DNA of 64,000 nucleotides from Novosphingobium sp. Leaf2 (lineage in GTDB: Bacteria > Pseudomonadota > Alphaproteobacteria > Sphingomonadales > Sphingomonadaceae): contig NZ_LMJY01000001.1 in NCBI RefSeq assembly GCF_001421325.1, positions 562,136 to 626,135 of the forward strand. Reading direction: 5' to 3'. The position numbers were made by a program, and so were the translations under genes. This document shows positions 56,367 to 64,000 of this stretch, one piece after another. Position 1 is the stretch's first letter. Every line of letters starts with the position of its first letter. The notes beneath the pieces were generated by a model that did not search any database, was not told the DNA's origin, and worked only from the letters and a program-made list of their open reading frames with translations.

Positions 56367-57551
56367 ATGGAACAGTATAGTCAGGAACACTTCGGCCACG
56401 CGGTCATGCCGCAGGCCAACCACGATGAGCAGGCCATGGAAGATCACTTCCTTGCGATGCGGATGTGGACCAACCGCAACATGGACCCGCTCGATCGCCG
56501 TCTGCTTGACGAAGTGATCGTGCCGCAGATCGAAAAGAAGACTGGCGCCGCGCCGACCTCCAGCACCCAGATCCGCCAGGCGCTGGAGGCTCACCCGCTG
56601 CATCAGTTGTGGCTGACGCTTTCGCTGTTCTATCAGGACCGCATCTGGGTGACGCTCGACGGCGCGATCGACCGCCAGTTCGACGATCTGGCCGCCAAGG
56701 TCGAGGCGCAGGTCGCCGAACCCAAGGGAAGCCTGCGGCTGAATCCCGAGTTGGCAATTCCGCGCTACATCTCGGCGTTCGACCATCACCGCATGCCAGG
56801 CAGCTACATCGTCGATACGGCACAGGACGATTTCCGTGCCGGCGCTCTCTACGATCGCTTCGCCTCGACTTATCTGCGTGCGCTCAACGGCGGATGGAAG
56901 AACGACGGGCGGGGCCACACGCTGGCCAGCCACGTTCAGGATTTCTACCCGGACTTCAAGCCGCGGCGCATCCTGGATCTCGGCTGCTCGGTGGGACATT
57001 CGACCGTGGCGATTGCGCAGGCTTTCCCCGACGCGGAAGTCTTCGCGCTGGACGTGGGCGCACCGATGCTGCGCTATGGCCATGCCCGTGCCGAAGCGAT
57101 GGGCGCACCGATCCACTTCAGCCAGCAGGACGCCGAACACACTGACTTCGAGGACGGCAGCTTCGACCTCGTCTGCTCCTCGGCGGTGATGCACGAAACG
57201 TCGGCAAAGGGCATGCGCGCCATCTTCAAGGAGTGCCATCGCCTGCTGCGCAAGGGCGGTGTGATGTGCCACGTCGATGTCCCGCCCCGTCATGAGCACA
57301 TGTCGCTGTGGGACCAGATGCGCTGCGACTTCGAAAGCCATTACAACAACGAACCGTTCATGACCTCGCTGGCCCGCACAGACTGGCTGAAGGTGGCAGT
57401 ATCGGCCGGGTTTGAAGCCGATGACGTCGCTGTCGGGTATCGCAAGGGCACGTTCTTCCTCAAGCCCGACCGCGAAGACTTCTTCACCGAGGGGCACCCG
57501 GAAGGCCGTGCGATGATCGGCTCGTGGTACGCCTGCTCGGCGCTTAAGTAA
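56367..57551 (+). CDS. SAM-dependent class I methyltransferase with N-terminal extension
   Basis: A 394-residue protein. The first about 170 residues are an unassigned helical domain ('LLDEVIVPQIEKKTG', 'LHQLWLTLSLFYQDRIWVTLDGAIDRQFDDLA'). The methyltransferase core follows: motif I 'ILDLGCSVGHSTVAIAQAFPDAEVFALDVG' (about 196-225), 'DFEDGSFDLVCSSAVMHET' and 'LLRKGGVMCHVDVPP'. AGGAG lies seven bases before the ATG. Last gene of the AllA-like operon; the substrate is unknown. The domain order suggests a small-molecule rather than a protein or RNA substrate. Confidence 0.87.
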   Translation: MEQYSQEHFGHAVMPQANHDEQAMEDHFLAMRMWTNRNMDPLDRRLLDEVIVPQIEKKTGAAPTSSTQIRQALEAHPLHQLWLTLSLFYQDRIWVTLDGAIDRQFDDLAAKVEAQVAEPKGSLRLNPELAIPRYISAFDHHRMPGSYIVDTAQDDFRAGALYDRFASTYLRALNGGWKNDGRGHTLASHVQDFYPDFKPRRILDLGCSVGHSTVAIAQAFPDAEVFALDVGAPMLRYGHARAEAMGAPIHFSQQDAEHTDFEDGSFDLVCSSAVMHETSAKGMRAIFKECHRLLRKGGVMCHVDVPPRHEHMSLWDQMRCDFESHYNNEPFMTSLARTDWLKVAVSAGFEADDVAVGYRKGTFFLKPDREDFFTEGHPEGRAMIGSWYACSALK

Positions 57552-57679
57552 CCTCACGACCCGGCGGCGCGTTTACCTGCTGACGCCGCCGGGCTTTTCC
57601 ATTCCACGCCATATGTTGGTCCGGCGTCATCCCGCCGGTCCGGAAGCGTTGCTGCGCGCGCGAAAGGGAGACCGCATTC

Positions 57680-57814
57680 ATGCCCGTCGAGATCAACGGC
57701 CTGCTCAACCATAACATTTCCAGTGAAACACATCCGGTGCCGTTCGAGCACTTCGATCCCGAAGGCATCGTGCGGACGGCCAAGCTGCACGACGCCAAAG
57801 ATAACTACATTTAA
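57680..57814 (+). pseudogene. N-terminal fragment of an LLM-class flavin-dependent monooxygenase
   Basis: After a good ribosome site (AAGGGAG) the frame reads 'MPVEINGLLNHNISSETHPV' and 'FDPEGIVRTAKLHDA', the usual opening of luciferase-like (alkanesulfonate-type) monooxygenases, then stops after 44 residues. Complete members are about 350 residues. The remainder is absent, and the sequence changes abruptly at about 57795, so this is a deletion joint. It was probably a fourth gene of the AllA-like operon. Confidence 0.72.
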
Positions 57815-57922
57815 CGATGCTAAGTTGGCGCCGTGTTAACCTTGGAGCTAGGCTCACTTGCTCTCAGGTGACCATTGAGATCAGACTAGCATGAATGCGG
57901 ACATGGAGATATCTTTGACACT

Positions 57923-59347
57923 ATGCTCGAAAGAGAATTTCGGATGACTAGTGTCGCCGAGTTGAGCGCCTCTAATCATTTGACCGGAGCGTTATCGCGA
58001 TCGGTTCACGGCTGGCCGGGCGGACGCTCGGCCTGGATTATGGTGGGGATGCTGTTCCTTGCCGGGATCCTGTCGGTGATCGACCGGGCAGCGCTCAACA
58101 TCCTGGTCGATCCGGTTCGCACCGATCTTTCGATTGGTGACGAGCAGATCGGCTTGTTGCAGGGCCTTGCCTTCGGGCTATTCTATGCCTTCATGGGCCT
58201 GCCGATGGGGCTTGCCGCCGATCGCGTGTCGCGGCGCAACCTGATCGTTGGCGGCATTACGCTGTGGAGCATCGCCACTATCGGCAGCGGACTTGCCCAG
58301 TCGTTCGGATGGCTGTTCGCAGGCCGCCTGATGGTCGGCCTTGGCGAAGCCGCGTTGGGTCCGGCGGCGATCTCGCTGATCGCCGACCTGTTCGCGCCGG
58401 AGCGCCGGGGGCGGCCGATATCCGTCTACATGGCCGGACAGGGGCTTGCCAACGGCATCGCCATCTCGCTCACCGGCCTGCTCGTCACCGCCGCCGGCAC
58501 CGGTGCCTTCATCGGCGTCCCGCTGCTGGGCCATCTGGTGCCGTGGCGCATTGTCTTTGTCATCTTCGGAGCCAGCGGCCTCGTCGTCGCAGCCGCACTC
58601 GCTCTGTTCACCCGTGAACCGGCGCGGCAATCGGTAGCGACCACCGGCCCGGTCCGTGCCCCCGGCGCGGCCGAAGCCGCCTACCTGTGGCGCAACAAGG
58701 CGGTGCTGCTGCCCCTCTACTTCGGTTTCGCGACTGCCTTCGTGGTGGCCTATGGCGGTTCTTCCTGGGCGCCGACGATGCTGCTGCGCGCCTATGGCGC
58801 CACACCCGGCTTCCTGGGCGCCTGGCTGGGGCCGCTATCGATCGCTTTCTCAGTGATAGGCCCTGTCATAGGCGGGACCCTGCTGGATCGATCGATGCGG
58901 TCGGGCCACAACACCCGCCGTTTTGCGATCCTGGGCATCGCCCCGCTGTTCGCACTGCCATCCTCGCTGGCGGTGCTGGCGGGCGACCTGCATGTGGCGA
59001 CGGTCCTGGTGGCTTCTGCGAACGCGGTATTCTCGGTGGTTGGCACGGTGATGTTCGCCACGTTGCAGTCGGTGGTGCCGCCACGCATGCAGGGCAGTTC
59101 GATCGCCTTGACGCTGGTGCTCAACACGATCCTTGGCGCAAGCTTGGGCCCGTTGATGGTCGCCAGCGTGACCGAACGGGTACTTCACGATCCATCGCAA
59201 GTCGGCTGGTCTATCGCAATCGTATGCTTCCCGTTCCTGCTTGTCGCCGCCGCGCTCTACGGCCTTGCCGGCAGGGCGATGCGCAAGGCCATAGCGCGGG
59301 GCGACAGCGAATGCGCGCGGCTCCTCACAGGGGAGAAAGCGACCTGA
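57923..59347 (+). CDS. MFS transporter
   Basis: A 474-residue major facilitator with twelve predicted helices. Family marks include 'DRAALNILVDPVRTDL' after helix 1, the loop 2-3 signature 'GLAADRVSRRNLIVGG', 'GLGEAALGPAAISLIADLFAPERRGRPISVYM' and the repeat-like 'GGTLLDRSMRSGHNTRRFAI' in the second half. The Asp-Arg beginning is common in the anion-cation symporter and spinster-like groups in sphingomonads, often beside degradation genes. ATG at 57944 is an alternative start. Substrate unknown, perhaps the compound handled by the upstream operon. Confidence 0.88.
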   Translation: MLEREFRMTSVAELSASNHLTGALSRSVHGWPGGRSAWIMVGMLFLAGILSVIDRAALNILVDPVRTDLSIGDEQIGLLQGLAFGLFYAFMGLPMGLAADRVSRRNLIVGGITLWSIATIGSGLAQSFGWLFAGRLMVGLGEAALGPAAISLIADLFAPERRGRPISVYMAGQGLANGIAISLTGLLVTAAGTGAFIGVPLLGHLVPWRIVFVIFGASGLVVAAALALFTREPARQSVATTGPVRAPGAAEAAYLWRNKAVLLPLYFGFATAFVVAYGGSSWAPTMLLRAYGATPGFLGAWLGPLSIAFSVIGPVIGGTLLDRSMRSGHNTRRFAILGIAPLFALPSSLAVLAGDLHVATVLVASANAVFSVVGTVMFATLQSVVPPRMQGSSIALTLVLNTILGASLGPLMVASVTERVLHDPSQVGWSIAIVCFPFLLVAAALYGLAGRAMRKAIARGDSECARLLTGEKAT

Positions 59348-59432
59348 TCGAATGGCTTTGTAGGATCGAGTCTCATTGCGTGGTGTGAGATCGAAGGCGC
59401 GGCCACGTCGATCTCCCGCCAAGCCGGGTTGA

Positions 59433-59588
59433 TCAGGCTGCCATATCGGGCAGCGTGATGACGTTGTTATCGCTCAATCCCGCGACGCTCTCAAGTGTCA
59501 TGTAGCGGGAGCGCTGGATTGCCCATTCATCGTTCTGTTCCAGCAGGATAGCGCCGACGAGCCGGGTCATCGCTTCTTCGCTGGGCAT
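59433..59588 (-). mobile_element. IS256 family transposase, C-terminal fragment
   Basis: On the minus strand 51 codons encode 'PSEEAMTRLVGAILLEQNDEW' type sequence followed by 'MTLESVAGLSDNNVITLPDMAA', the conserved end of IS256-family transposases. The rest of the gene is missing: just upstream (59594 on) begins another IS256-like end. So this is the tail of one element cut by a second. Confidence 0.72.
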
Positions 59589-59593
59589 GCTTC

Positions 59594-60139
59594 AGGGACT
59601 GTCAGGAATTCGGTGTCTGGGGAGGCATAATGGGTAACAAGAAGCCCCACTATGTCACGACGCAAAGAACCGGCGATACCTCACGAGCTTCGGGACCAGC
59701 GTTTGGCCGGAGGCGCTGCCAGCGCTGCCTTTGAGCAAGGCGGCTTGCTGGATTCGCTGAAGAAGGCGCTTACGGAACGCGCATTGAACGCGGGGATGGA
59801 CCACCACCTGGCGACAGACGAAGGCGGCGGTAACACGCGCAATGGCTATGGCCGAAAGACCGTAACGACCGAGAACGGCAAGCTGGAGATCGATGTCCCA
59901 CGCGACCGCCAGTCCAGCTTCGACCCACAACTGATAGAGCGAAGTACCAGCGCCGGTTTCCCGGTTTCGACGACAAGATCGTGTCGATGTATGCGCCAGG
60001 CATGAGCACCCGGGAGATCGCCGGGCACCTTCGTGATCTCTACGGCATCGACGTATCGCTCGACCTGATCAGTACGGTGACAGACGCCGTGCTTGAGCAC
60101 TACGCCGGCTTCGCGGTAGCGGGACGACGGCAAGCTTAA
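59594..60139 (+). mobile_element. IS256 family element, left end and N-terminal transposase fragment with frameshift
   Basis: The left end GGGACTGTCAGGAATTCGG looks like an IS256-type terminal repeat. The transposase starts at 59652 with 'SRRKEPAIPHELRDQRLAGG' and 'FEQGGLLDSLKKALTERALNAGMDHHL', '[32 protein letters not shown]', the family N-terminus. Near 59945 the frame shifts; after the shift '[32 protein letters not shown]' continues in another frame to a stop at 60139. The DDE catalytic part is absent, so it is inactive. Confidence 0.85.
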
Positions 60140-60288
60140 AAGCAGGCTCAAAACCTGAAGTTGCATTTAGCCATTGATTTGCATAGAAATACGATTTGGC
60201 AGAAATACGCAAGCTATTGATATGGAGTAATATTTCCTGACGCTACTTTCTGCGAAAGCGGTACGGGAACCCCAAATGCCACGCCGAA

Positions 60289-60546
60289 GTGGGGATGCGG
60301 AGCCGGCCGGACACAACGCCACTCAAGGTCCGGCAGAGCCAGTACATGAATAACCGGATTAAGCAGGACCATCGGCGCATCAAGCGCCGAATTCGGCCGA
60401 TGCTCGGTTTCAAGTCCGAACGCACGGCCGCGATCATTCTCGACGGCATCGAACTCGTTCACATGATCCGCAAGGGTCAGATGATCTACGCGAACGACGC
60501 CCGAAATCCGTCTCATGCAGAGCAGTTCAACCGCCTCGCGGTATAG
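60289..60546 (+). mobile_element. IS6 family transposase, C-terminal fragment
   Basis: The frame encodes 'QSQYMNNRIKQDHRRIKRRI' and 'RPMLGFKSERTAAIILDGIELVHMIRKGQM', the end of IS6-family (IS26-like) transposases including the catalytic Glu region ('IKQDHR') and the 'LGFKS' motif. The N-terminal DDE residues are missing. About 40 bases after the stop, around 60584-60600, GATTGCGACATAACCC could be the right terminal repeat by loose likeness to IS26 ends. Fragment only. Confidence 0.82.
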
Positions 60547-60848
60547 TTCACCATTTCAAAGATCCAACACCGATTCTCGCCGACGATTGCGACATAACCC
60601 CGCCGCGAACCTGAGCCTCTGCAAGCTCACCCAACCGCAAAAATGTAGTGGTAACACTCGCGCCGGTGCGTGCAGGCCATTGAACAAAAATGCCTTTTCC
60701 AAAAGCACTGTTCAAGTTGGGCCTGGAGATGAATGGCGAGAGCTACCGCCTCGCCCATAGCCGCGCCCGAAAGCCCACAACCGACCCCTGAAAATCAGGC
60801 CAACGTCCGAGGAAGTGGCGCTCGGGCGGCCGCCACACTGGCCTGGTT
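60547..60848. other. Spacer with repeat copy B, no gene
   Basis: About 300 bases between the IS6 remnant and the metallo-beta-lactamase-fold gene. It contains the 119-bp repeat copy B (60608-60726). Short frames in it (for example 60690-60791, plus) carry no recognisable domain. Confidence 0.5.
60608..60726 (+). repeat. 119-bp inverted repeat, copy B
   Basis: Matches the reverse complement of 54320-54438 at 104 of 119 positions without gaps. It begins a few bases after the presumed right end of the IS6 fragment. The two copies are in inverted orientation about 6.2 kb apart. Confidence 0.85.
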
Positions 60849-61850
60849 TTACTCCGCCCCGCGGCCGACTTTTGCGCCGCCGTTGACACCGTCTTGCTTG
60901 ATAAATTCAATTTGCGATTGAGCGCAATGAGCCAAAAGCCCAAATGCTCCCACTATTTCCGGTGTCGTATTTGTGAAAGCATTGCCGGAGTTTGTATTTT
61001 TATTTATTTCTATCTTTTTGTCCGCGTAATCAAACTTTGCATGGTTTGATAGAAATATTTGAGCTTTGTTAGAGTATGCTTCAGACTTCATGAGATCGGC
61101 TGATTTTGCATAGGCACTATATGGCTCAATATTTGGTCCTAAATTAAGACCCATACCACCCCAAAATGCGACGTTCCGTCGCACACCCTTGTCGGTCACG
61201 GGGAAGATCATGGATATCGTACCGCGCGTATGGCCGGGCGTGATGATCATTTTGACGGTAGTGCTCCCGAGCGTCACCTGATCCCGCGACTTCACAGATA
61301 TATCTCGGCTAGGAGTGGTGAAGCCAGCAGGCAAGCCGACTTTGGCTCGTTGCGCCGCCTTCTCCCAATCTTTCTCTCCCATTATGACCCGTGCCCGGTA
61401 TTTTTCGGCCAAGTACCGGGCACCGCCGTAATGATCGATATGGCCATGTGTAATGATGATAAATTTGATCGTAGAGGGGTCTAGCCCGAGCTTTTTAAGA
61501 CCCCCTTCGATGCTAAATTTTGCTTCTTCCTCATTATCAAGCGTATCGATGAGTATTATGCCCTCTTCGGTTTTAATCGCCCAAGAGGAGGCCGCATGAT
61601 TTCCTAAATAATATAAATTATCAAATACCTTGGCCTCCGGAAAGCTTTCAGGAAATTTATATACATAATTCGTCATGAAATTTGGATATGGCTTAGGAAC
61701 TGGCTCGCATAATTTCTGAATCCCAGGAAATAATTTGGCGATACCCACATAGGAACTTTCCTCGGCTGTCGCAGGAGGGGCCGCCAAAACGGTTGATGCG
61801 ACTATAGATGATATCAATATCTTATGATTCTTGAGAAGAAATATTGCCAT
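60849..61850 (-). CDS. MBL-fold metallo-hydrolase, subclass B3 beta-lactamase-like
   Basis: A 333-residue secreted protein: signal peptide 'MAIFLLKNHKILISSIVAST' with cleavage near residue 29, then a metallo-beta-lactamase fold. The zinc ligands are laid out as in B3 enzymes: His135, His137, Asp139, His140 in 'THGHIDHYGG', His207 in 'PGHTRGTIS' and His270 in 'LSNHAKFDY'. GC is much lower than the surroundings, with many A/T third positions, so it was probably transferred from a lower-GC donor. Beta-lactam hydrolysis cannot be claimed; many B3-like proteins act on other esters or lactones. AAGG lies seven bases before the ATG. Confidence 0.85.
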   Translation of the reverse strand: MAIFLLKNHKILISSIVASTVLAAPPATAEESSYVGIAKLFPGIQKLCEPVPKPYPNFMTNYVYKFPESFPEAKVFDNLYYLGNHAASSWAIKTEEGIILIDTLDNEEEAKFSIEGGLKKLGLDPSTIKFIIITHGHIDHYGGARYLAEKYRARVIMGEKDWEKAAQRAKVGLPAGFTTPSRDISVKSRDQVTLGSTTVKMIITPGHTRGTISMIFPVTDKGVRRNVAFWGGMGLNLGPNIEPYSAYAKSADLMKSEAYSNKAQIFLSNHAKFDYADKKIEINKNTNSGNAFTNTTPEIVGAFGLLAHCAQSQIEFIKQDGVNGGAKVGRGAE

Positions 61851-61925
61851 TTGATTGCCTTAACATGTCGTCATTTTTACGCAGCGGAACGCGATTGCAA
61901 GAAAAACAAATTTGCAAATGGCTAA

Positions 61926-63209
61926 CAAGGCAATGGTTCTGTTTTATCCGATTTTGCATCTCAGCTCGACTTTAAGCCTTTCGTAGACGAGGCGGTCGCC
62001 AAGCAGGTGCTTGCCGATCCGACACATCGCGATGTTGCACAGGTCGCCGCTGAACGCACGCTCGTCCTCCTCAAGAATGACGGCAACGCGCTTCCGCTCG
62101 TCGCCAGCGCGAACAAGCGCGTCGCCGTGATCGGTGCCTTGGCCAATTCCAAGCGCGATATGCTGGGCCCCTGGTCGTTCCAGTATGACTTGCCGGAAAC
62201 CGTCACCGTGTTCGAAGGCGTCCGCGACCGCCTTGGAACCAGCGCAAAGGTAGAGACGGCGCCGGGCGTGCAACTCAAGCGCAATGTGCCATCAATGTTC
62301 GAGAGCATCACGTTGCCTGGGATGGCAAAGCCCGAACCCCGCTGGGACGCGGCACGTGCGCAGAGCGAATATGATCGGGCGATTGCGCTGGCCAAAAATT
62401 CCGACCTTGTCATCCTGACGCTCGGTGAAGCGGAGGACATGAGCGGGGAGGGGGCATCACGCGCCGACTTGAAGTTGCCGGGGGATCAGCTCAAAATGTT
62501 CGATGCGATCAGCGCGATGGGCAAAAAGATCGTCGTCGTCACCATGAGTGGGAGGCCGCTGGAGTTGGATCAGGTGCTCGACCGCGCGCCCGCCATCCTG
62601 CATGCCTGGTACGGCGGCACGCGAGGCGGCATTGCTATCGCGCGTGCCTTGTTCGGCGATATAAATCCGGGTGGCAAATTGCCCGTCACTTGGCCTCGCA
62701 CCGTGGGTCAGGTTCCGATCTATTATGCGCACAACACTACTCACGGGCCCAACGAGCAGGGCAAGCGCTACTGGGATATCCCCTCCACGCCGCAGTTCGA
62801 ATTCGGCTACGGTCTGAGCTATACCCGCTTCGCCATGAGCGCTCCCGTCGTGACGGGCGATGCGATCGTCCCCGGTGGAAAGGTCACGGTCTTCACTGAA
62901 GTCACCAATTCAGGCACGCGCGAAGGTGATGAGGTGGTGCAGCTCTACATCCACCAGCGGGCAGGCCGCGCCTCGCGCCCCGTGCGTGAACTCAAGGGCT
63001 TCCAGCGCATCACCCTCAAACCGGGCGAAAAACGCACGGTGACGTTTGACTTGGACGAAACAAGCGTCCGCTACTGGAATGGCGCGGTAAAGGACTGGGT
63101 TGTCGATCCTGGTACATTCGACGTGTGGATCGGTGCCAGTTCCAGCGCGACGAACCATGCGACTTTCACCGTTGGCGGTCAGCCGCGCACGGTGAAGGGC
63201 TGGAACTAG
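61926..63209 (+). pseudogene. Glycoside hydrolase family 3, C-terminal part only
   Basis: The frame has no start codon before 62007 (GTG) and no N-terminal TIM barrel. It begins with the GH3 middle motif 'AAERTLVLLKNDGNALPL', continues with the alpha/beta sandwich domain ('LGEAEDMSGEGASRADLKLPGDQLKMFDAI', with the acid/base Glu region, and 'AWYGGTRGGIAIARALFGDINPGGKLPVTWPR') and ends with a fibronectin-III-like domain ('GYGLSYTRF', 'VTVFTEVTNSGTREGDEVVQLYIHQ'). The nucleophile Asp lies in the missing part, so it cannot be an active glycosidase. Complete GH3 beta-glucosidases have about 750 residues. Confidence 0.85.
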
Positions 63210-63269
63210 GCTCAAGAACCATTGATTGGCAGGCAACGATATGATTCAGGGTCCGCGAGGAGACTGAGC

Positions 63270-63332
63270 ATGAGCGATCTGTATTGGCTGACGGATGAGC
63301 AGATGGCGCGCTTGGAACGGGAGCGGGAATAG
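63270..63332 (+). mobile_element. IS5 family transposase, N-terminal stub
   Basis: The frame starts 'MSDLYWLTDEQMARLE', the characteristic opening of IS5-family transposases, then stops after 20 codons. GAGGAGACTGAGC precedes the ATG. Everything after about 63315 is different sequence, so the element was cut at this joint. Confidence 0.72.
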
Positions 63333-63471
63333 CTACGGTGTGGGCAATCTACACCTTACGCTAGCGCAGGCCTATCTCAAGAAGCTGCTCGGCAATGCGC
63401 GGATCGTACGCTGGCTTGGCCAGTACCGTCCGGAATTTCTGGAGCAGTTTGAGCTGATCGCCGATGTGTGA
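63328..63471 (+). pseudogene. C-terminal fragment of a RepB/ParB-like partition protein
   Basis: After the IS5 stub a frame without a start reads 'LTLAQAYLKKLLGNARIVRW' and 'LGQYRPEFLEQFELIADV', resembling the closing residues of RepB-type plasmid partition proteins (RepB C-terminal domain), which end in '...YL..L..N..V..YL....P..L..F'. The assignment is from pattern memory. If right, this DNA came from a plasmid or island backbone. Confidence 0.5.
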
Positions 63472-63722
63472 GGGCCGCCCGGTTTAAGCGCTGAATAGGC
63501 GTGCTGCGCCTGAAGCAGGATTTTGGCATCAGCATGATTATTATGCGCAGCGGGTCATCAACGATCGCCCAAGTGCACTGCGTATATTATGTCTAAATAT
63601 ATGCCTTAAGACGATTAGGAAGAAAAAATACATTATTTACAATGTTATTTTACTTCCTACAGCTCCGCCACTTCCCGATCAAAATCAATTACTTAGTCGC
63701 CATAGAGCGGCTTTGTCCGCCT
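63472..63722. other. AT-rich spacer near the window end
   Basis: About 250 bases with a noticeably AT-rich centre (63580-63670) and no gene visible on either strand. Confidence 0.5.
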
Positions 63723-64000
63723 TCAGTTCGCGCCCATTCGGGCGATGATCGATATGACGGCTGTTGTTGAAGCGGTCGCTTCGACACAGAGCGCGGCGAG
63801 TTGCCGCGTGGCGGTTCGGCGATGCTGAAGGTTCAACGCCAGAGCCAGCGACGCCCGCGCGTGCGCTCGAACTTCCTTATAGCTGGCACCGGGAAAAGCG
63901 TGCGCGATATACGCTTCGGGCATCCGGTTCGCGTCGGTTTCGCTTGGCGTCACCCCGTCTTGCGACTCATGGATGGCAGGATCATAGACAGCTTCGGGAA
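63723..64000 (-). CDS. Hypothetical protein, 3' part (runs off the window)
   Basis: The minus-strand frame is open through the right edge, so the gene starts beyond the window; a GTG at 63953 is also possible. The visible 92 residues include 'MPEAYIAHAFPGASYKEVRAHARASLALALNLQHRRTATRQLAALCVEATASTTAVISIIARMGAN' read in pieces: an acidic start, a basic helical middle and a hydrophobic end. Similar 'EVRAHARA.LALAL.LQH.R' tails are familiar from hypothetical proteins in sphingomonads, but no function is known. Confidence 0.55.
   Translation of the reverse strand, partial: PEAVYDPAIHESQDGVTPSETDANRMPEAYIAHAFPGASYKEVRAHARASLALALNLQHRRTATRQLAALCVEATASTTAVISIIARMGAN

Noticed and set aside
56115..57557. 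480-codon minus-strand frame opposite the methyltransferase
   Set aside because: Antisense shadow; the plus-strand frame has a good ribosome site and methyltransferase motifs.

Overview
The window looks like a chromosomal segment of an alphaproteobacterium of the order Sphingomonadales (Novosphingobium/Sphingobium-like). The evidence is high GC with strong G/C codon third positions in the core, a GcrA cell-cycle regulator, the alphaproteobacterial rimP-nusA-ylxR/L7Ae-infB order followed nearby by rbfA, truB, rpsO and pnp, and family members typical of sphingomonads. The species call is inference.

Positions 1-49.9 kb are ordinary core chromosome. In order: the tail of an ABC ATPase; nadB; a GlsB/YeaQ-type membrane protein; a class I ribonucleotide reductase large subunit behind a paired NrdR operator and without an adjacent nrdB; a DUF1440-DUF4126 fusion; the peroxide pair ahpC-ahpF; a DedA protein convergent with aroC; an ArsC-like protein; a pnuC plus nicotinamide riboside kinase pair; ubiG; lysC; katA; a nitronate monooxygenase, VOC and dienelactone hydrolase run; and a complete phage-shock locus. 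The phage-shock locus has pspF divergent from a sigma-54 promoter, a small membrane protein, pspA, pspC and three PspB-like genes. After it come an EAL protein, the transcription/translation block (rimP, nusA, ylxR, infB, rbfA, truB, rpsO, pnp), thymidine kinase, a beta-helix protein, a peptidyl-prolyl isomerase, gcrA, an ABC-2 permease, a GGDEF-EAL protein and hspQ.

A tRNA-Ser(CGA) at 49,926-50,015 marks the edge of an accessory region that runs to the end of the window. Directly downstream is a P4-type integrase truncated after its N-terminal domain. What follows is a mosaic of intact cargo and broken genes: a VOC protein with a frameshifted-looking leader, a truncated esterase, a DUF1838 protein, a TetR regulator, an AllA-like/unknown/methyltransferase operon, the first 44 codons of an LLM flavin monooxygenase, an MFS transporter, fragments of IS256, IS6 and IS5 family transposases, a low-GC metallo-beta-lactamase-fold enzyme, a GH3 glycosidase lacking its catalytic barrel, and the tail of a RepB-like partition protein. 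A 119-bp imperfect inverted repeat (54.3 and 60.6 kb) brackets the TetR-to-IS6 segment.

Functional themes: NAD supply (nadB, pnuC, NR kinase), peroxide defence (ahpCF, katA), envelope stress (psp, DedA, GlsB), c-di-GMP turnover (an EAL and a GGDEF-EAL protein), RNA and ribosome maturation, and, in the island, small-molecule catabolism or detoxification genes that look horizontally acquired and partly decayed. All calls come from reading the sequence; no database search was run.
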